From: Bryobacterales bacterium
GTDB lineage: Bacteria > Acidobacteriota > Terriglobia > Bryobacterales > Bryobacteraceae
Direction: 5' to 3'
Length of the DNA: 64,000 nt
Assembly: GCA_020852175.1 (NCBI GenBank)
Contig: JADZBH010000004.1
Coordinates: 124,001-188,000 of the forward strand
Shown here piece after piece: positions 1-8,225 of the stretch. Made by a program: the position numbers and the translations under genes. The stretch's first letter is position 1; the number at the start of each line of letters is the position of its first letter. The notes under the pieces were generated by a model. The model had not been told where the DNA came from and ran no database searches. It saw only the letters and a list, made by a program, of their open reading frames with translations.

Positions 1-1136
1 AACTCGCCCACCGCGATCAGGAGAACCGGTCGCTCGCCCAACTCTCGTCGCACGTGGCCCGTCCCACGTTCTTCAATACCATTGCCGCCGCCCGGCAGGA
101 GGCGCAGCTTCTGCTCGAACTCACGCAACAACTAGGCAATTCGCTCCACCTGGATGAAACGCTTTCCGTGCTGGCCGAAGGTTTGAAGCAGATGCTGGCG
201 TTTGACTCCATCACCATCTATGTGGTCCGGGAGGAGGTACTGTCGCCCCGCTATGCCAGCGGCGACTGCGCTTCCATTCTTCTGGCGCGCGAGATTCCCA
301 TTGGCGAGGGGCTCGTCGGCTGGGTCGCGCGGCAACGCACGCCCGTGGTGAACGGCAACCCATGCATGGAACTTGGTTCCGCGGACGGCGTCCGCGCCGG
401 CCAACTCGAGTCGGCGCTCGCGCTCCCCTTGATGGGCATCGAGGAGACCGCCGGCGTTCTGATGCTCAGCCGCCGGAACGCACACGCCTTCAACGAGGAC
501 CACCTCCGCATTCTGCTAAGCGTAGGCAGCAAACTCGGCATCGTCGTCGAGAATGCATTGAAGTACGAGCAGGCAGCCGCCTCGGCCTCGACGGACTTTC
601 TCACGGCATTGCCCAACTCGCGTTCTCTCTTCCTGCGTCTGGACAACGAGATCGCCCGCGCCGCGCGCCTGAACGGCACGCTCGCCGTGCTGGTCACCGA
701 CCTGGATGGCTTCAAGCTCGTCAACGACCGCCACGGCCACCTGGCGGGGAATAGCGTGCTCCGCGCCGTCGCCAAGGCGCTCCGGCTCGGTTGCCGCGAG
801 TACGACCACGTCGCGCGCATGGGCGGCGATGAATTCGTCATTCTCATGCCTGGCATGAAGTCCGCGGACCTCCAGGAGAAGGTCGCGGCGTTGGAACACG
901 CCGTCATCGCGGCCGCCACCTCAATCTGCCCCGATTCAGGCATTTCCCTCAGCGTCGGCATTGCCCAGTTCCCCGCCGATGGCCGTACCGGCGAGCAACT
1001 GCTGGCCGAAGCCGATCACCGCATGTACCAGTGCAAGCAACGCAGGAAACGCCAGCAACGGCGGGCTACCGCCGCGGAAGGGTTGTCCGCCGTGCGTCCG
1101 GCACAGTCCAGCGGCAGGGCAGGGGCCGGCTCATAG
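1..1136 (+). CDS. GAF-GGDEF diguanylate cyclase (5' end outside window)
   Basis: The reading frame is open to the window edge (codons begin at base 3), so the N-terminus is missing; a GTG at 54 is possible but the upstream frame continues without a stop. The visible part has a GAF-type sensor domain over roughly the first 180 residues (IPIGEGLVGWVA is typical), then a GGDEF domain. The active-site motif GGDEF lies at 822-836, and an RxxD product-inhibition site (R-E-Y-D, 795-806) sits exactly five residues before it. Both are intact, so an active, feedback-inhibited enzyme making c-di-GMP from two GTP is expected (family knowledge). The C-terminus is basic (KQRRKRQQRR). It ends 4 bp from the convergent next gene. 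The ligand of the GAF domain cannot be read from sequence. Confidence 0.9.
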   Translation, partial: LAHRDQENRSLAQLSSHVARPTFFNTIAAARQEAQLLLELTQQLGNSLHLDETLSVLAEGLKQMLAFDSITIYVVREEVLSPRYASGDCASILLAREIPIGEGLVGWVARQRTPVVNGNPCMELGSADGVRAGQLESALALPLMGIEETAGVLMLSRRNAHAFNEDHLRILLSVGSKLGIVVENALKYEQAAASASTDFLTALPNSRSLFLRLDNEIARAARLNGTLAVLVTDLDGFKLVNDRHGHLAGNSVLRAVAKALRLGCREYDHVARMGGDEFVILMPGMKSADLQEKVAALEHAVIAAATSICPDSGISLSVGIAQFPADGRTGEQLLAEADHRMYQCKQRRKRQQRRATAAEGLSAVRPAQSSGRAGAGS

Positions 1137-1140
1137 GGGT

Positions 1141-2226
1141 TCAGAGCGAGGACTCTTCCTCGGTCCGCTCCACCAGCCGGTCCACGGCCATGCCGTAGAT
1201 CACCGGTTTCCCTTCGCGGTCGCTCTGGAAATAGATGCGCTGGCTGTCCGGCGTGAACCGCGGCTTCACGTCGCCCGCATCGCGGCTTCTATGTTCGCAC
1301 AGCGTCAGCTCGCGCTTCACGCTTCTTACCATGAGCAGCACATACGGCTGCGCCTTGCTGCGGCTGGCCGCCACGAGCACGCTGCCGTCGGCGTTCATGC
1401 CAAAGCAGGCATACTGGCTTGTCGGCGCCACCAGCGTTTCCTCGCCCGTGTCCGGATTCAACTCCCGCAACTGATTCGCCATGCCCGCGGTTTGCGGGTC
1501 CAGCAGGTAAATCAGCGTCCTTCCATCCGGGCTCCACGAGGCATCCAGCACCAATCCCGCCCTGGCCGGCAACCGGCGCGGCTTGCCGCCGTCAAGCCCT
1601 ACCAGCCACAAACCGCCGCCTGCGTCGCGCACGGCCAGGGACGCCCGCCGCGGCCTCGGCATCGGGTCCAACACGGCCACCGGAAATTCGGCCAGCACGC
1701 CTGGCGCTCCCTTTCCCAGCGGCAGACGCCTCAGACGGGAACCGGTACCAGACTCTTCCACCACCACGACCGAAGGACCATCCGGAATCGCCGCCACGCC
1801 GGACCCGGCGCGCAAGCCCGTCCCACTCCACAGCAGACGAGGCTTCAGTCCCGGCGCCGGCGTCATCCACAGCTTGCCTTCGGCGATGTACAGCAGATTC
1901 CGCTCATCGGCGGTCAGAGTGAGCGAAGCGGCTTCCACAGGCGCTCCTTCGCTCAACTGCCTGTGCTCGCTCGTTTTCAGATCCATCGACCACGCGTGCG
2001 CCGCGCCGCCGCGGTCCGACGTGTACACAAGGAACCGCCCCCGCCGTGAGAATGTGATCGCGTTCTCGCGAGGCAGCACGCAGCTATAGCCCGGCTCGGT
2101 GTAGCGTTGGAATTCAAACTCGGTGGCGCTGTCCAGGAAGCGCTGTCTCACCGAAGGCGCGCTGTGCGCACCGGTGGCATGAGCCACGCTGCCCATCGCC
2201 GCCAAAAAGGCCCTGCGCGCAAGCAT
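1141..2226 (-). CDS. TolB/WD40-like beta-propeller protein, exported
   Basis: A 361-residue protein beginning with a signal-like segment (MLARRAFLAAMGSVAHATGA; twin arginines at 4-5 hint at Tat export). The rest is a series of short beta-rich repeats of the PD40/TolB type, recognisable from recurring phrases such as FLVYTSDRGG, NLLYIAEGKL, DASWSPDGRTLIYLLD and RIYFQSDREGKP. This pattern forms six- or seven-bladed propellers that usually act as periplasmic protein-interaction or sensor modules (family knowledge). No catalytic motif is visible. The start is the ATG at 2226, with a modest purine-rich stretch (GGGACAGG) just before it. The specific role is unknown. Confidence 0.7.
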   Translation of the reverse strand: MLARRAFLAAMGSVAHATGAHSAPSVRQRFLDSATEFEFQRYTEPGYSCVLPRENAITFSRRGRFLVYTSDRGGAAHAWSMDLKTSEHRQLSEGAPVEAASLTLTADERNLLYIAEGKLWMTPAPGLKPRLLWSGTGLRAGSGVAAIPDGPSVVVVEESGTGSRLRRLPLGKGAPGVLAEFPVAVLDPMPRPRRASLAVRDAGGGLWLVGLDGGKPRRLPARAGLVLDASWSPDGRTLIYLLDPQTAGMANQLRELNPDTGEETLVAPTSQYACFGMNADGSVLVAASRSKAQPYVLLMVRSVKRELTLCEHRSRDAGDVKPRFTPDSQRIYFQSDREGKPVIYGMAVDRLVERTEEESSL

Positions 2227-2307
2227 CCTGTCCCTATTATCGGCTGGTCCGCCCGGTAAATTGGATGGCCCGGCCCGGGCGCCGGTTTCCGTTCCCGTCC
2301 AGAGCGC

Positions 2308-3372
2308 TTACCGCCGCGCCACCTGCGTGTGGCTCTCCTGGTAGTGCCGGGCCAGCAGATCGCCGCCAAAATCACCCGTGTAGTCGCGCCACACCGAGTG
2401 CACATGGTTGGCCTCGTTCTGCGTGTTGTCGTACTCGATCAGGAATTTCCGCGCGGCGACACGGTAGTAATGCGGATCGCCCAACTTCTCCCCGCCCGCC
2501 CAGGCGAAGTAGACGTTCGCTCCGGCCGCCTTGAACTGTCCCATCCGGTGCGCCTGCAACTCCGGCGGCATGTTGGCCGCGTACACCGCCACCACGGCTT
2601 CCAGCATTCCACGCTGCTTCGCCGTCATCTTCGCCGCGCTCAAGCCGTCCGGCTGCCCGGCGATCGATGCCTTCCGCGAAGCCGCTGTCAGAATGTCGCT
2701 GAACGCCTTTTCCTGCACCAGCGCCGTCTTTTTCTGCTCCGCCGTCAGCGACGCGAACAGCGCCCGCCCGAGATCCTCCTCGCGCCCCAGCACTCGCAGA
2801 CCTTTCCTTGGCCCGATGCGCACTTCCGCAGGGTTCGTTCCAAAGAACGAAGGCGAACCAGCCAGTTTGCCGTCCTTCACCACGAAGTTCTGGCTCAGGT
2901 GGTGGCCCTCCACACGGAAACCCCACGCGGAGGTATCGGAGGGCGTACCGAACACGCTGAAGTGGTATTTCAGAGGATCGCGCCGTTTCCCGTCGTCCTT
3001 TTCGAGGATGCGCAGGACATCTTCCAGGCTCATGATCGAGGTGGCCTTGATGAATCCGGCCTGGCTTAACCCGGCAGACAGCAGCGCCATGGCCAGGTGC
3101 CTCTGGTAGGGTTGCATCTCGCCTAGCGTCAGGCCGAGCCGCTGCCGGTTCAATGACTGCTGAATGTTGTTGCCGGGCACGAAGTGGAAAAAGAACCGCT
3201 CGTCGTTGTCGAAGGCAAAGCTTGCCTTTGCCCGCTGCTCATCGGTGAGCGAATTCAGAAACGCCGTCGCCGCCGAGGCCATCACCGACGACGTACCCGT
3301 TCCGTTGTAGGCAACCGCCAGCAACCCAGCCGCGCCAAGCGCTATCAAACCACGAATCACGTTCCCAGACAC
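2308..3372 (-). CDS. DUF3500 family secreted protein
   Basis: The C-terminal 300 residues match the DUF3500 pattern as I know it: FHFVPGNN, QRHLAMALLSAGLS, a central EGHHLSQNF, FFGTNPAEV, and a C-terminal IEYDNTQNEANHVHSVWRDYTGDFG. DUF3500 has no established activity. Conserved His, Asp and Asn residues (GHH; NEANHVHSVWRD) look like a metal- or substrate-binding face, which is inference. The open frame runs further upstream but the extra part lies antisense to the next gene and is a shadow. I start at the GTG at 3372; the GTG at 3360 is also possible and gives the signal-like segment VIRGLIALGAAGLLAVA. It is divergent from the sugar-binding lipoprotein, with 96 bp between starts. Confidence 0.75.
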   Translation of the reverse strand: MSGNVIRGLIALGAAGLLAVAYNGTGTSSVMASAATAFLNSLTDEQRAKASFAFDNDERFFFHFVPGNNIQQSLNRQRLGLTLGEMQPYQRHLAMALLSAGLSQAGFIKATSIMSLEDVLRILEKDDGKRRDPLKYHFSVFGTPSDTSAWGFRVEGHHLSQNFVVKDGKLAGSPSFFGTNPAEVRIGPRKGLRVLGREEDLGRALFASLTAEQKKTALVQEKAFSDILTAASRKASIAGQPDGLSAAKMTAKQRGMLEAVVAVYAANMPPELQAHRMGQFKAAGANVYFAWAGGEKLGDPHYYRVAARKFLIEYDNTQNEANHVHSVWRDYTGDFGGDLLARHYQESHTQVARR

Positions 3373-3468
3373 GCAGGTGATTCTATACCAACCCTCCGCG
3401 CGCGGCAAACGGAGGCGTCCGCCTGTCAAGGCGCGCTCCACGCGGCCCCCGTAGTAGTCTGGTTGTCG

Positions 3469-4428
3469 ATGCGTTCCCGCCGATCCCTCTTCCGCGCCCT
3501 GCCCGCGCTTGTCCTGCTGCCTGCGGCCTGCAATCGCGAACACAAGCGCACCATCGCCGTCATCCCCAAAGGCCGGGCTCATATGTTCTGGCAGTCCGTT
3601 CACGCCGGCGCGGTCAGCGTCGCGCAGCCTGCCGGCGTCGAAATCATCTGGAATGGCCCCACCTCGGAGACCGATTTCACGGGACAGATTCAGATTGTCG
3701 AGGCCATGATCAACCGGCGCGTGGACGCCATTTGCCTGGCGCCCATCGACAAAACCGCCATGGCCGGTGTCGTGGACCGCGCAGCGAAGGCCGGTATTCC
3801 GGTGGTCATTTTCGACTCCGGCGTGGATACGCAAAATTTCGTTTCCCAGGTGGCCACCGACAACTACGGCGCGGGCAAATTGGCCGCCGAGCGCATGGGG
3901 AAGGTATTGGCAGGGAAGGGAGAGGTCGTGATGGTGGCCGTGCAACCTGGCGCCGCCTCCACGATGGCCCGCGAGGCCGGTTTCGAGGACACCATCAAGG
4001 AAAAGTTCACCGGCATCAGGATCGTCGACAAGCGCTTCGGCATGGCCGACTTCGCCAAGTCGCTTCAGGTCGCCGAAAACATGCTGACGGCGTTTCCGAA
4101 CGTGCAGGGGATGTTCGCCTCCAACGAGTCCTCGGCCGTCGGCGCGGCGCAGGCCGTCAAAGGCCGTAAGTGGAAAGGGACCCTCGTCGGATTCGACTGG
4201 AGTCCCACGCTTCTGGACGACCTCCGCAACGGGGTCATCGATTCGCTTGTCGTTCAGCACCCATTCAAAATGGGCGCCGAATCGGTCCGGGCCGCGCTCG
4301 ACAAGTTGGATGGCAAGCCCGTGATCAAGATCAACGATCTCGCCCCCAGGCTTGTTCTGAAAGAGGACTTGGAGAAGCCGGACGTGCAGGCCCAACTCAA
4401 CCCGGACCTCAAGAAATATCTGCCGTGA
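3469..4428 (+). CDS. periplasmic sugar-binding protein of ABC type (Peripla_BP_4), lipoprotein-like
   Basis: A 319-residue protein with a lipoprotein-like N-terminus (LPALVLLPAACNRE; the -3 residue is Pro, so the lipobox is imperfect). It has the two-lobed LacI/ribose-binding-like fold: an opening strand TIAVIPKG, DGIxL-like VDAICLAPID, GIPVVIFDSGVD, VATDNYGAG, a central KGEVVMVA, and a second lobe with GMFASNESSAVGAAQAV and GTLVGFDWSPTLLDDL. Family members bind pentoses, hexoses or rhamnose for ABC uptake. No ATPase or permease gene is adjacent, so its transporter partner must be elsewhere or it is a chemosensory or regulatory binding protein. The start is the ATG at 3469; the longer open frame lacks family similarity. 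Its stop codon abuts the stop of the convergent pilin gene with no gap. Confidence 0.85.
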   Translation: MRSRRSLFRALPALVLLPAACNREHKRTIAVIPKGRAHMFWQSVHAGAVSVAQPAGVEIIWNGPTSETDFTGQIQIVEAMINRRVDAICLAPIDKTAMAGVVDRAAKAGIPVVIFDSGVDTQNFVSQVATDNYGAGKLAAERMGKVLAGKGEVVMVAVQPGAASTMAREAGFEDTIKEKFTGIRIVDKRFGMADFAKSLQVAENMLTAFPNVQGMFASNESSAVGAAQAVKGRKWKGTLVGFDWSPTLLDDLRNGVIDSLVVQHPFKMGAESVRAALDKLDGKPVIKINDLAPRLVLKEDLEKPDVQAQLNPDLKKYLP

Positions 4429-4626
4429 TCAGCCCTGGTTGCCGGCCTGCGTCATGATCGACGCACACTTCGACATGATCTGGCTGATTCCCGGGCCAAT
4501 GTTGGACGGAAAAACCGCTCCCACCGCCACGGCCAGAAAACCAGCGAGCATTGCATACTCGATCAGGTCCTGACCCCGGCGGTCCTTCGCCATCAACGAT
4601 AGCTGCCGTACCCATGAATAGACCAT
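4429..4626 (-). CDS. Flp/Fap-type pilin (type IVb)
   Basis: A 65-residue protein with the class IVb prepilin signature: a short basic leader, then G-QDLIEY (Gly, four residues, Glu-Tyr), followed by a hydrophobic helix AMLAGFLAVAVGAV. The prepilin peptidase would cut after the Gly in RRGQDL (family knowledge). The C-terminus carries one Cys (MSKCASI). A strong Shine-Dalgarno AGGAGG ends 5 nt before the ATG. No tad/cpa secretion genes are near; two further pilin genes lie at 25.7-26.3 kb, but this one is clearly more diverged. Flp pilins build tad pili for attachment and aggregation. Confidence 0.9.
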   Translation of the reverse strand: MVYSWVRQLSLMAKDRRGQDLIEYAMLAGFLAVAVGAVFPSNIGPGISQIMSKCASIMTQAGNQG

Positions 4627-4811
4627 GGTTCCCTCCTCCAGTTCGGTCTATCTGATTATCCTCGCGGCAGGGGGTAAAAAATACTGGGCTATTTCCTTAG
4701 TGGCCTTAACAAATCCCCCTAAGTGACGGATGGTACTAGGCCGTCACGGGGTGGTAGTCAGGGGGTGCCAACGACTGGCCCCGTATGGAACCCGCAGGCC
4801 CGGCCGCCCAC

Positions 4812-6125
4812 TTACGGCTTCGGATGCCGTACCACCGTGAAACTCCGCAAGGTCACCGTCTCGGCGGTCGCCGACAGCATACGCGCCTGAAAATCGATCG
4901 TAATGGGGGCACTCAGCGTCGCCGCGATGCTCCCTGCCGACGCGGACAGCGCGCTGGTCACGCCCCATGACTGCCCTGACCAGTACATCGTGGTCGTCCC
5001 CGCGCCAAATCCGTATGTCCCGGCCACGCCGGTTTCACCCGGCGCCAGCGTTTCACTCCTCACCACCGCGCCGCCCCACAACAGATCGTGTGCGAACCCT
5101 GTCGAGACGCCCTCATGCGTGTAGTGATACTTCACCTCAAGGCGGTCTCCCGGTTGCAGTACGTTTGCCGGAATCGTGCACGATCCCAAACTTCCGGCCG
5201 CCGTTTCACTGGTCGCCAGTCCTGCGTTCGAGCAGAGCACCAGCGAGTACGCCGCCGGCGACCCCGACATCCGGTACACAGCCACCAGGATGTCGCCCGT
5301 CTGTGGAGTCGCGCCCGGTACGAACGTCACCGTCTGCGAGGACAGCGTGAAATCCGTTCCCGGCTTTTGCAGCAGTCCGTTTCTGTACAGCAGCAGGCTG
5401 CTCGCCGGGTTCGGCACATAGCTGAGCGCGAACACGGTGTTCGTCCCGTTCACGGCGCCCGCCGGCGTCTCCCCGTCCCGGAACTGTGCGCCGAGCGACG
5501 CCGTCGATGGCCCGCCGCACAAATCCGCGCTGCCGTCCACGTGCACGCAATCCGTATCCGAGCCGGAAACCGTCTCCAACTCACCCAGGGCGTTGATCAT
5601 CGCCGTCCGTCCGGGAACCAGCGCGCCGCCCGAGCGCGGGCGTTCATCCAGCGCCGCCTGCAATCCCTGCACATTGGCGATGGTGATGTTTTCGAGTCCA
5701 CCCGCCTGGCCGCCGCCTCCCACCACGGCGCCGGGTTGCGACACCCGCACGTCCCGCACCCGCAGCACGCCGGCCGAGGGCGGCACATTCCACGTCTCGG
5801 TGAACAGCGTCTTGCCATCGCTCAAATAAGTCACCTTGTAAAAGGCCGCGGGCGTGGCTGTCGTGGTCGGCGTCAACTGCACGCGCAACAGGCCGTTGAA
5901 CAGCCGCAGCCGCATCGTTTGCTTCGCGATTTGCGAGCCGTTGCTCGCCTCGAACGAGTTCCATTCGATATCCACGAATCCCGAGTACTTCGTTCCATCG
6001 GCCCGGAACAACTCATCCTGAATCGTCGTCAGGGGCGGGGGCGGCGCCGCCACGGCGCGAGATCCCAGCAGCAGGAAACAGAACGGAATGCAGACTTCAA
6101 TCAGCCTGCCACGCATAGTCGACAT
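4812..6125 (-). CDS. secreted protein with phage tail-fibre-like module, function unknown
   Basis: A 437-residue protein with a signal peptide (IPFCFLLLGSRAVA, then APPPP). Residues about 25-130 form a beta-rich domain that reads like a surface or adhesin domain (FVDIEWNSFEASNG; LRLFNGLLRVQLTP). A linker contains LQAALDERP. A middle module (NGTNTVFALSYVPNPASSLLLYRNGLLQ, shown here only in part as LLLYRNGLLQ and GTDFTLSSQTVTF) resembles a repeated bead seen in phage tail fibres and some cyanobacterial surface proteins. The last 150 residues are Gly/Thr/Ser-rich beta structure. An AGGAGG lies 11 nt before the ATG. It is preceded by the structured leader at 6165-6330, so its expression is probably controlled post-transcriptionally. 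No other phage gene is nearby. I do not recognise a named family. Confidence 0.65.
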   Translation of the reverse strand: MSTMRGRLIEVCIPFCFLLLGSRAVAAPPPPLTTIQDELFRADGTKYSGFVDIEWNSFEASNGSQIAKQTMRLRLFNGLLRVQLTPTTTATPAAFYKVTYLSDGKTLFTETWNVPPSAGVLRVRDVRVSQPGAVVGGGGQAGGLENITIANVQGLQAALDERPRSGGALVPGRTAMINALGELETVSGSDTDCVHVDGSADLCGGPSTASLGAQFRDGETPAGAVNGTNTVFALSYVPNPASSLLLYRNGLLQKPGTDFTLSSQTVTFVPGATPQTGDILVAVYRMSGSPAAYSLVLCSNAGLATSETAAGSLGSCTIPANVLQPGDRLEVKYHYTHEGVSTGFAHDLLWGGAVVRSETLAPGETGVAGTYGFGAGTTTMYWSGQSWGVTSALSASAGSIAATLSAPITIDFQARMLSATAETVTLRSFTVVRHPKP

Positions 6126-6164
6126 GGGGGGACAATCCTCCTAAGGTGGGTTGGGCGGCAGGAC

Positions 6165-6220
6165 AAAAAGCGATGGCCCGCGTGCACACGGGCGATCACT
6201 CGCCGCGGCCGCGGGCCATC
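6165..6220 (-). terminator. intrinsic terminator/attenuator hairpin upstream of the 4812-6125 gene
   Basis: Perfect 11-bp stem (6172-6182 with 6210-6220), nested inner stem 6191-6195/6200-6204, followed on the minus strand by GC and five T residues (6165-6169). It lies only about 40 nt before the start codon and well after serS, which has its own terminator, so it is placed as an attenuator in the leader of the secreted-protein gene. Confidence 0.65.
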
Positions 6221-6330
6221 CGAAATTGGTAGTCTCTGCTCAGAGCGGGACCCGGTCACACCGGGTGGCGCTCATTACGCCGGATTCAGCGTAGCCTGTC
6301 ACCGTTGGTACGCTTCGCCCCCGGAATCAC
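6221..6330 (-). promoter_or_regulatory. structured 5' leader, candidate riboswitch or attenuator aptamer
   Basis: Between the serS terminator and the attenuator hairpin the DNA folds into consecutive stems: GAGCG/CGCTC (6243-6247 with 6269-6273) enclosing ACCCGGT/ACCGGGT (6250-6256 with 6260-6266), and TACGC/GCGTA (6276-6280 with 6289-6293). The GGCG segment that pairs in the last stem could instead pair with a neighbouring CGCC, giving mutually exclusive folds. I could not match it to a known riboswitch consensus (not c-di-GMP-I, cobalamin, SAM or fluoride by eye). The strand is inferred from the downstream gene. Confidence 0.45.
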
Positions 6331-6373
6331 GGTCTTCCCGCGAAAACCGCTACATTTCAAACGTTTACGCGCT

Positions 6374-6399
6374 TGTAAATAATCACGGCCCCGCCGTGA
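6374..6399 (-). terminator. serS terminator
   Basis: Stem TCACGG/CCGTGA (6383-6388 with 6394-6399), starting directly after the serS stop codon and followed on the minus strand by the T-rich TTATTTAC. The stem is short but GC-rich and correctly placed. Confidence 0.6.
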
Positions 6400-7680
6400 C
6401 TACCCCAGTTTGCCGCGCGCCGTAATTCGTTCGGCGTTTAAATAAGGGCGGAGAGCCTCGGGAATCACCACTGTCCCATCGGCCTGCTGGTAGTTCTCCA
6501 CAAGGGCCACCCAGGTCCGGCCCACCGCCAACCCGCTTCCGTTCAGTGTGTGCAGCGGTTCCGTCTTCTTCCCCGTGCGGCACCGGATTCCCGCCCGCCG
6601 CGCCTGGAAGGCTTCGAAATTCGAACACGAGCTGATCTCCTTGAACTCACCTTGGCTCGGCAGCCACACCTCGATGTCGTATGTCTTGGCCGAGGAAAAG
6701 CCCATGTCGCCGGTGCACAGCACCACGGTCCGGAAGGGCAGGCCCAGGCGCTTCAAGATGTCTTCGGCGTCGCCGGTCAACTTCTCCAGTTCGTCGAAGC
6801 TCTGCTCGGGACGCGTGAACTTCACCAACTCGACTTTTTGAAACTGATGTTGCCGGATGATGCCCCGTACGTCGCGCCCATAGCTTCCGGCCTCGCTGCG
6901 GAAACACGGCGTGTAAGCGCACAACGAGACGGGCAGGTTCTCGGCTTCCAGCGTCTCGTCGCGGAACAGGTTCGTCACCGGAACCTCGGCCGTGGGCGCC
7001 AGCCAGTAATCCGTCGCCTCGATCTTGAACAGGTCCGCCGCGAACTTCGGCAACTGACCGGTTCCATACAGACTCGCCGAATTAATCATGAAGGGTGGCA
7101 GAACTTCGGTGTAGCCGTGCTCCCGCGTATGAACGTCCAGCATGAAGTTGATTAGCGCGCGTTCCAGGCGCGCTCCCAGGCCGACATAAACGGCGAATCG
7201 CGCCCCGGTCACCTTCGCGGCCCGGTCGAAATCCAAAATCCCCAACTCCGGCCCCAGGTCCCAGTGCGCTTTGGCCGGAAACGGCAGCGCGGCCAGCGGT
7301 TCGCCGCCTCGCACCACGATGTTGTCTTCCGAACTCCTGCCTGAGGGCACGCTTTCGTGCGGCAGGTTCGGGATGCCGGCCAGCAACTCCCGGAACTGTT
7401 CATCCAATTCCGCGGCCTTCTTCTCCAACTCCGCCACACGGTCGCCCATCGCGCGGACCTTAGCCTGCAACTCCTCCGTGTCGGCGCCGCTCGCTTTTAG
7501 CTTTCCAATCTGCTGGCTTTCACTCTTCCTCCGCGCCTGCAGCGATTCGGACTCGGTCAGGGCTGTCCGCCGTCCGGCGTCCAGCGCACGGAACGCATCC
7601 ACATCCAGCGCGAATCCGCGAGCCGCCAGCCTTTCCGCCACGGCGTCCAGGTTGTTCCGAAAAAACGAGAAGTCGTACAT
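6400..7680 (-). CDS. serS: seryl-tRNA synthetase
   Basis: A 426-residue class II synthetase that charges tRNA-Ser (and tRNA-Sec) with serine in the cytoplasm. The N-terminal 100 residues are the long antiparallel coiled-coil arm (RRKSESQQIGKLKAS...ELEKKAAELDEQF). The catalytic core shows TAEVPVTNLFRDE (serine-binding), motif 2 FRSEAGSYGRDVRGIIRQHQF and motif 3 NGSGLAVGRTWVALVENYQ. The start is taken at MYDFSFF (ATG 7680), which matches the usual family N-terminus; the open frame extends 16 codons further without similarity. A TAAAAT hexamer lies about 14 nt before this ATG and no clear Shine-Dalgarno is present. It is divergent from rpsO. Confidence 0.97.
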   Translation of the reverse strand: MYDFSFFRNNLDAVAERLAARGFALDVDAFRALDAGRRTALTESESLQARRKSESQQIGKLKASGADTEELQAKVRAMGDRVAELEKKAAELDEQFRELLAGIPNLPHESVPSGRSSEDNIVVRGGEPLAALPFPAKAHWDLGPELGILDFDRAAKVTGARFAVYVGLGARLERALINFMLDVHTREHGYTEVLPPFMINSASLYGTGQLPKFAADLFKIEATDYWLAPTAEVPVTNLFRDETLEAENLPVSLCAYTPCFRSEAGSYGRDVRGIIRQHQFQKVELVKFTRPEQSFDELEKLTGDAEDILKRLGLPFRTVVLCTGDMGFSSAKTYDIEVWLPSQGEFKEISSCSNFEAFQARRAGIRCRTGKKTEPLHTLNGSGLAVGRTWVALVENYQQADGTVVIPEALRPYLNAERITARGKLG

Positions 7681-7830
7681 ATTGGAGAAGACCCATTTTA
7701 CAATTGCCCCAACGTTGCCGCCGCCCAATTCCTGTTTTCCCCCAGCTTCCGGCCCCCTCCGCGCCCTGTGCTATTCTGTAGAGGATCGATAAAGAGAGAT
7801 TCAAGGAAAACGAGGAGTTCGTAAGAAAGT

Positions 7831-8100
7831 ATGGCACTTGCGGTTGAGATCAAGCAGGAGATCGTCCAAAACTACCGAGTCCACAAGACCGACTGTGGGT
7901 CGCCGGAAGTGCAGGTAGCGTTGCTCAGCAAGCGGATTCTGGATCTGACCGGGCATTTCAAGGCCAACAAGAAGGATCACCACTCGCGGCGCGGTCTGCT
8001 GCTGCTGGTGGCCCGCCGTCGCCGCCTGCTCGACTATCTGAAGCGTACGGCGCCGGAACGCTACAAGTCCCTTATTGACCGTCTCGGTCTCCGCCGCTAG
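7831..8100 (+). CDS. rpsO: 30S ribosomal protein S15
   Basis: An 89-residue protein, the usual S15 length, binding 16S rRNA early in small-subunit assembly. The diagnostic S15 features are present: [43 protein letters not shown] and the C-terminal [13 protein letters not shown] purine-rich GAGGAG lies 13 nt before the ATG, slightly far. A TATTCT hexamer at 7772-7777 is a plausible -10 box giving a leader of about 45 nt. As in many bacteria it is directly followed by pnp, so the pair is probably co-transcribed with partial termination between them. Confidence 0.98.
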   Translation: MALAVEIKQEIVQNYRVHKTDCGSPEVQVALLSKRILDLTGHFKANKKDHHSRRGLLLLVARRRRLLDYLKRTAPERYKSLIDRLGLRR

Positions 8101-8119
8101 TCCGTCGCCGACGGCTGGG

Positions 8120-8143
8120 CGCCACTCTTTGCGGAGTGGGGCG
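8120..8143 (+). terminator. hairpin between rpsO and pnp
   Basis: Stem CGCCACTC with GAGTGGGGCG around a six-base loop (TTTGCG), followed by GCGTTTC. The T-run is poor, so it may be a partial terminator or an RNA-processing hairpin in the rpsO-pnp transcript, as known for this gene pair in Escherichia coli. Confidence 0.4.
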
Positions 8144-8225
8144 GCGTTTCCCAGGGGCAGTGTTCAGTACACGACACCATTCTTGAAGTCTCCCTTGATC
8201 GGACGTGACGATTAAGGAGATGGAA

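Noticed and set aside
3373..4395. N-terminal extension of the DUF3500 frame
   Set aside because: The extra part is antisense to the sugar-binding gene, lacks family similarity and would swallow the divergent start region.
6221..6330. tRNA or known riboswitch in the structured region
   Set aside because: No T-loop consensus (GTTCRA) or anticodon arm, and the sequence fits none of the c-di-GMP-I, cobalamin, SAM or fluoride consensus elements as I recall them.
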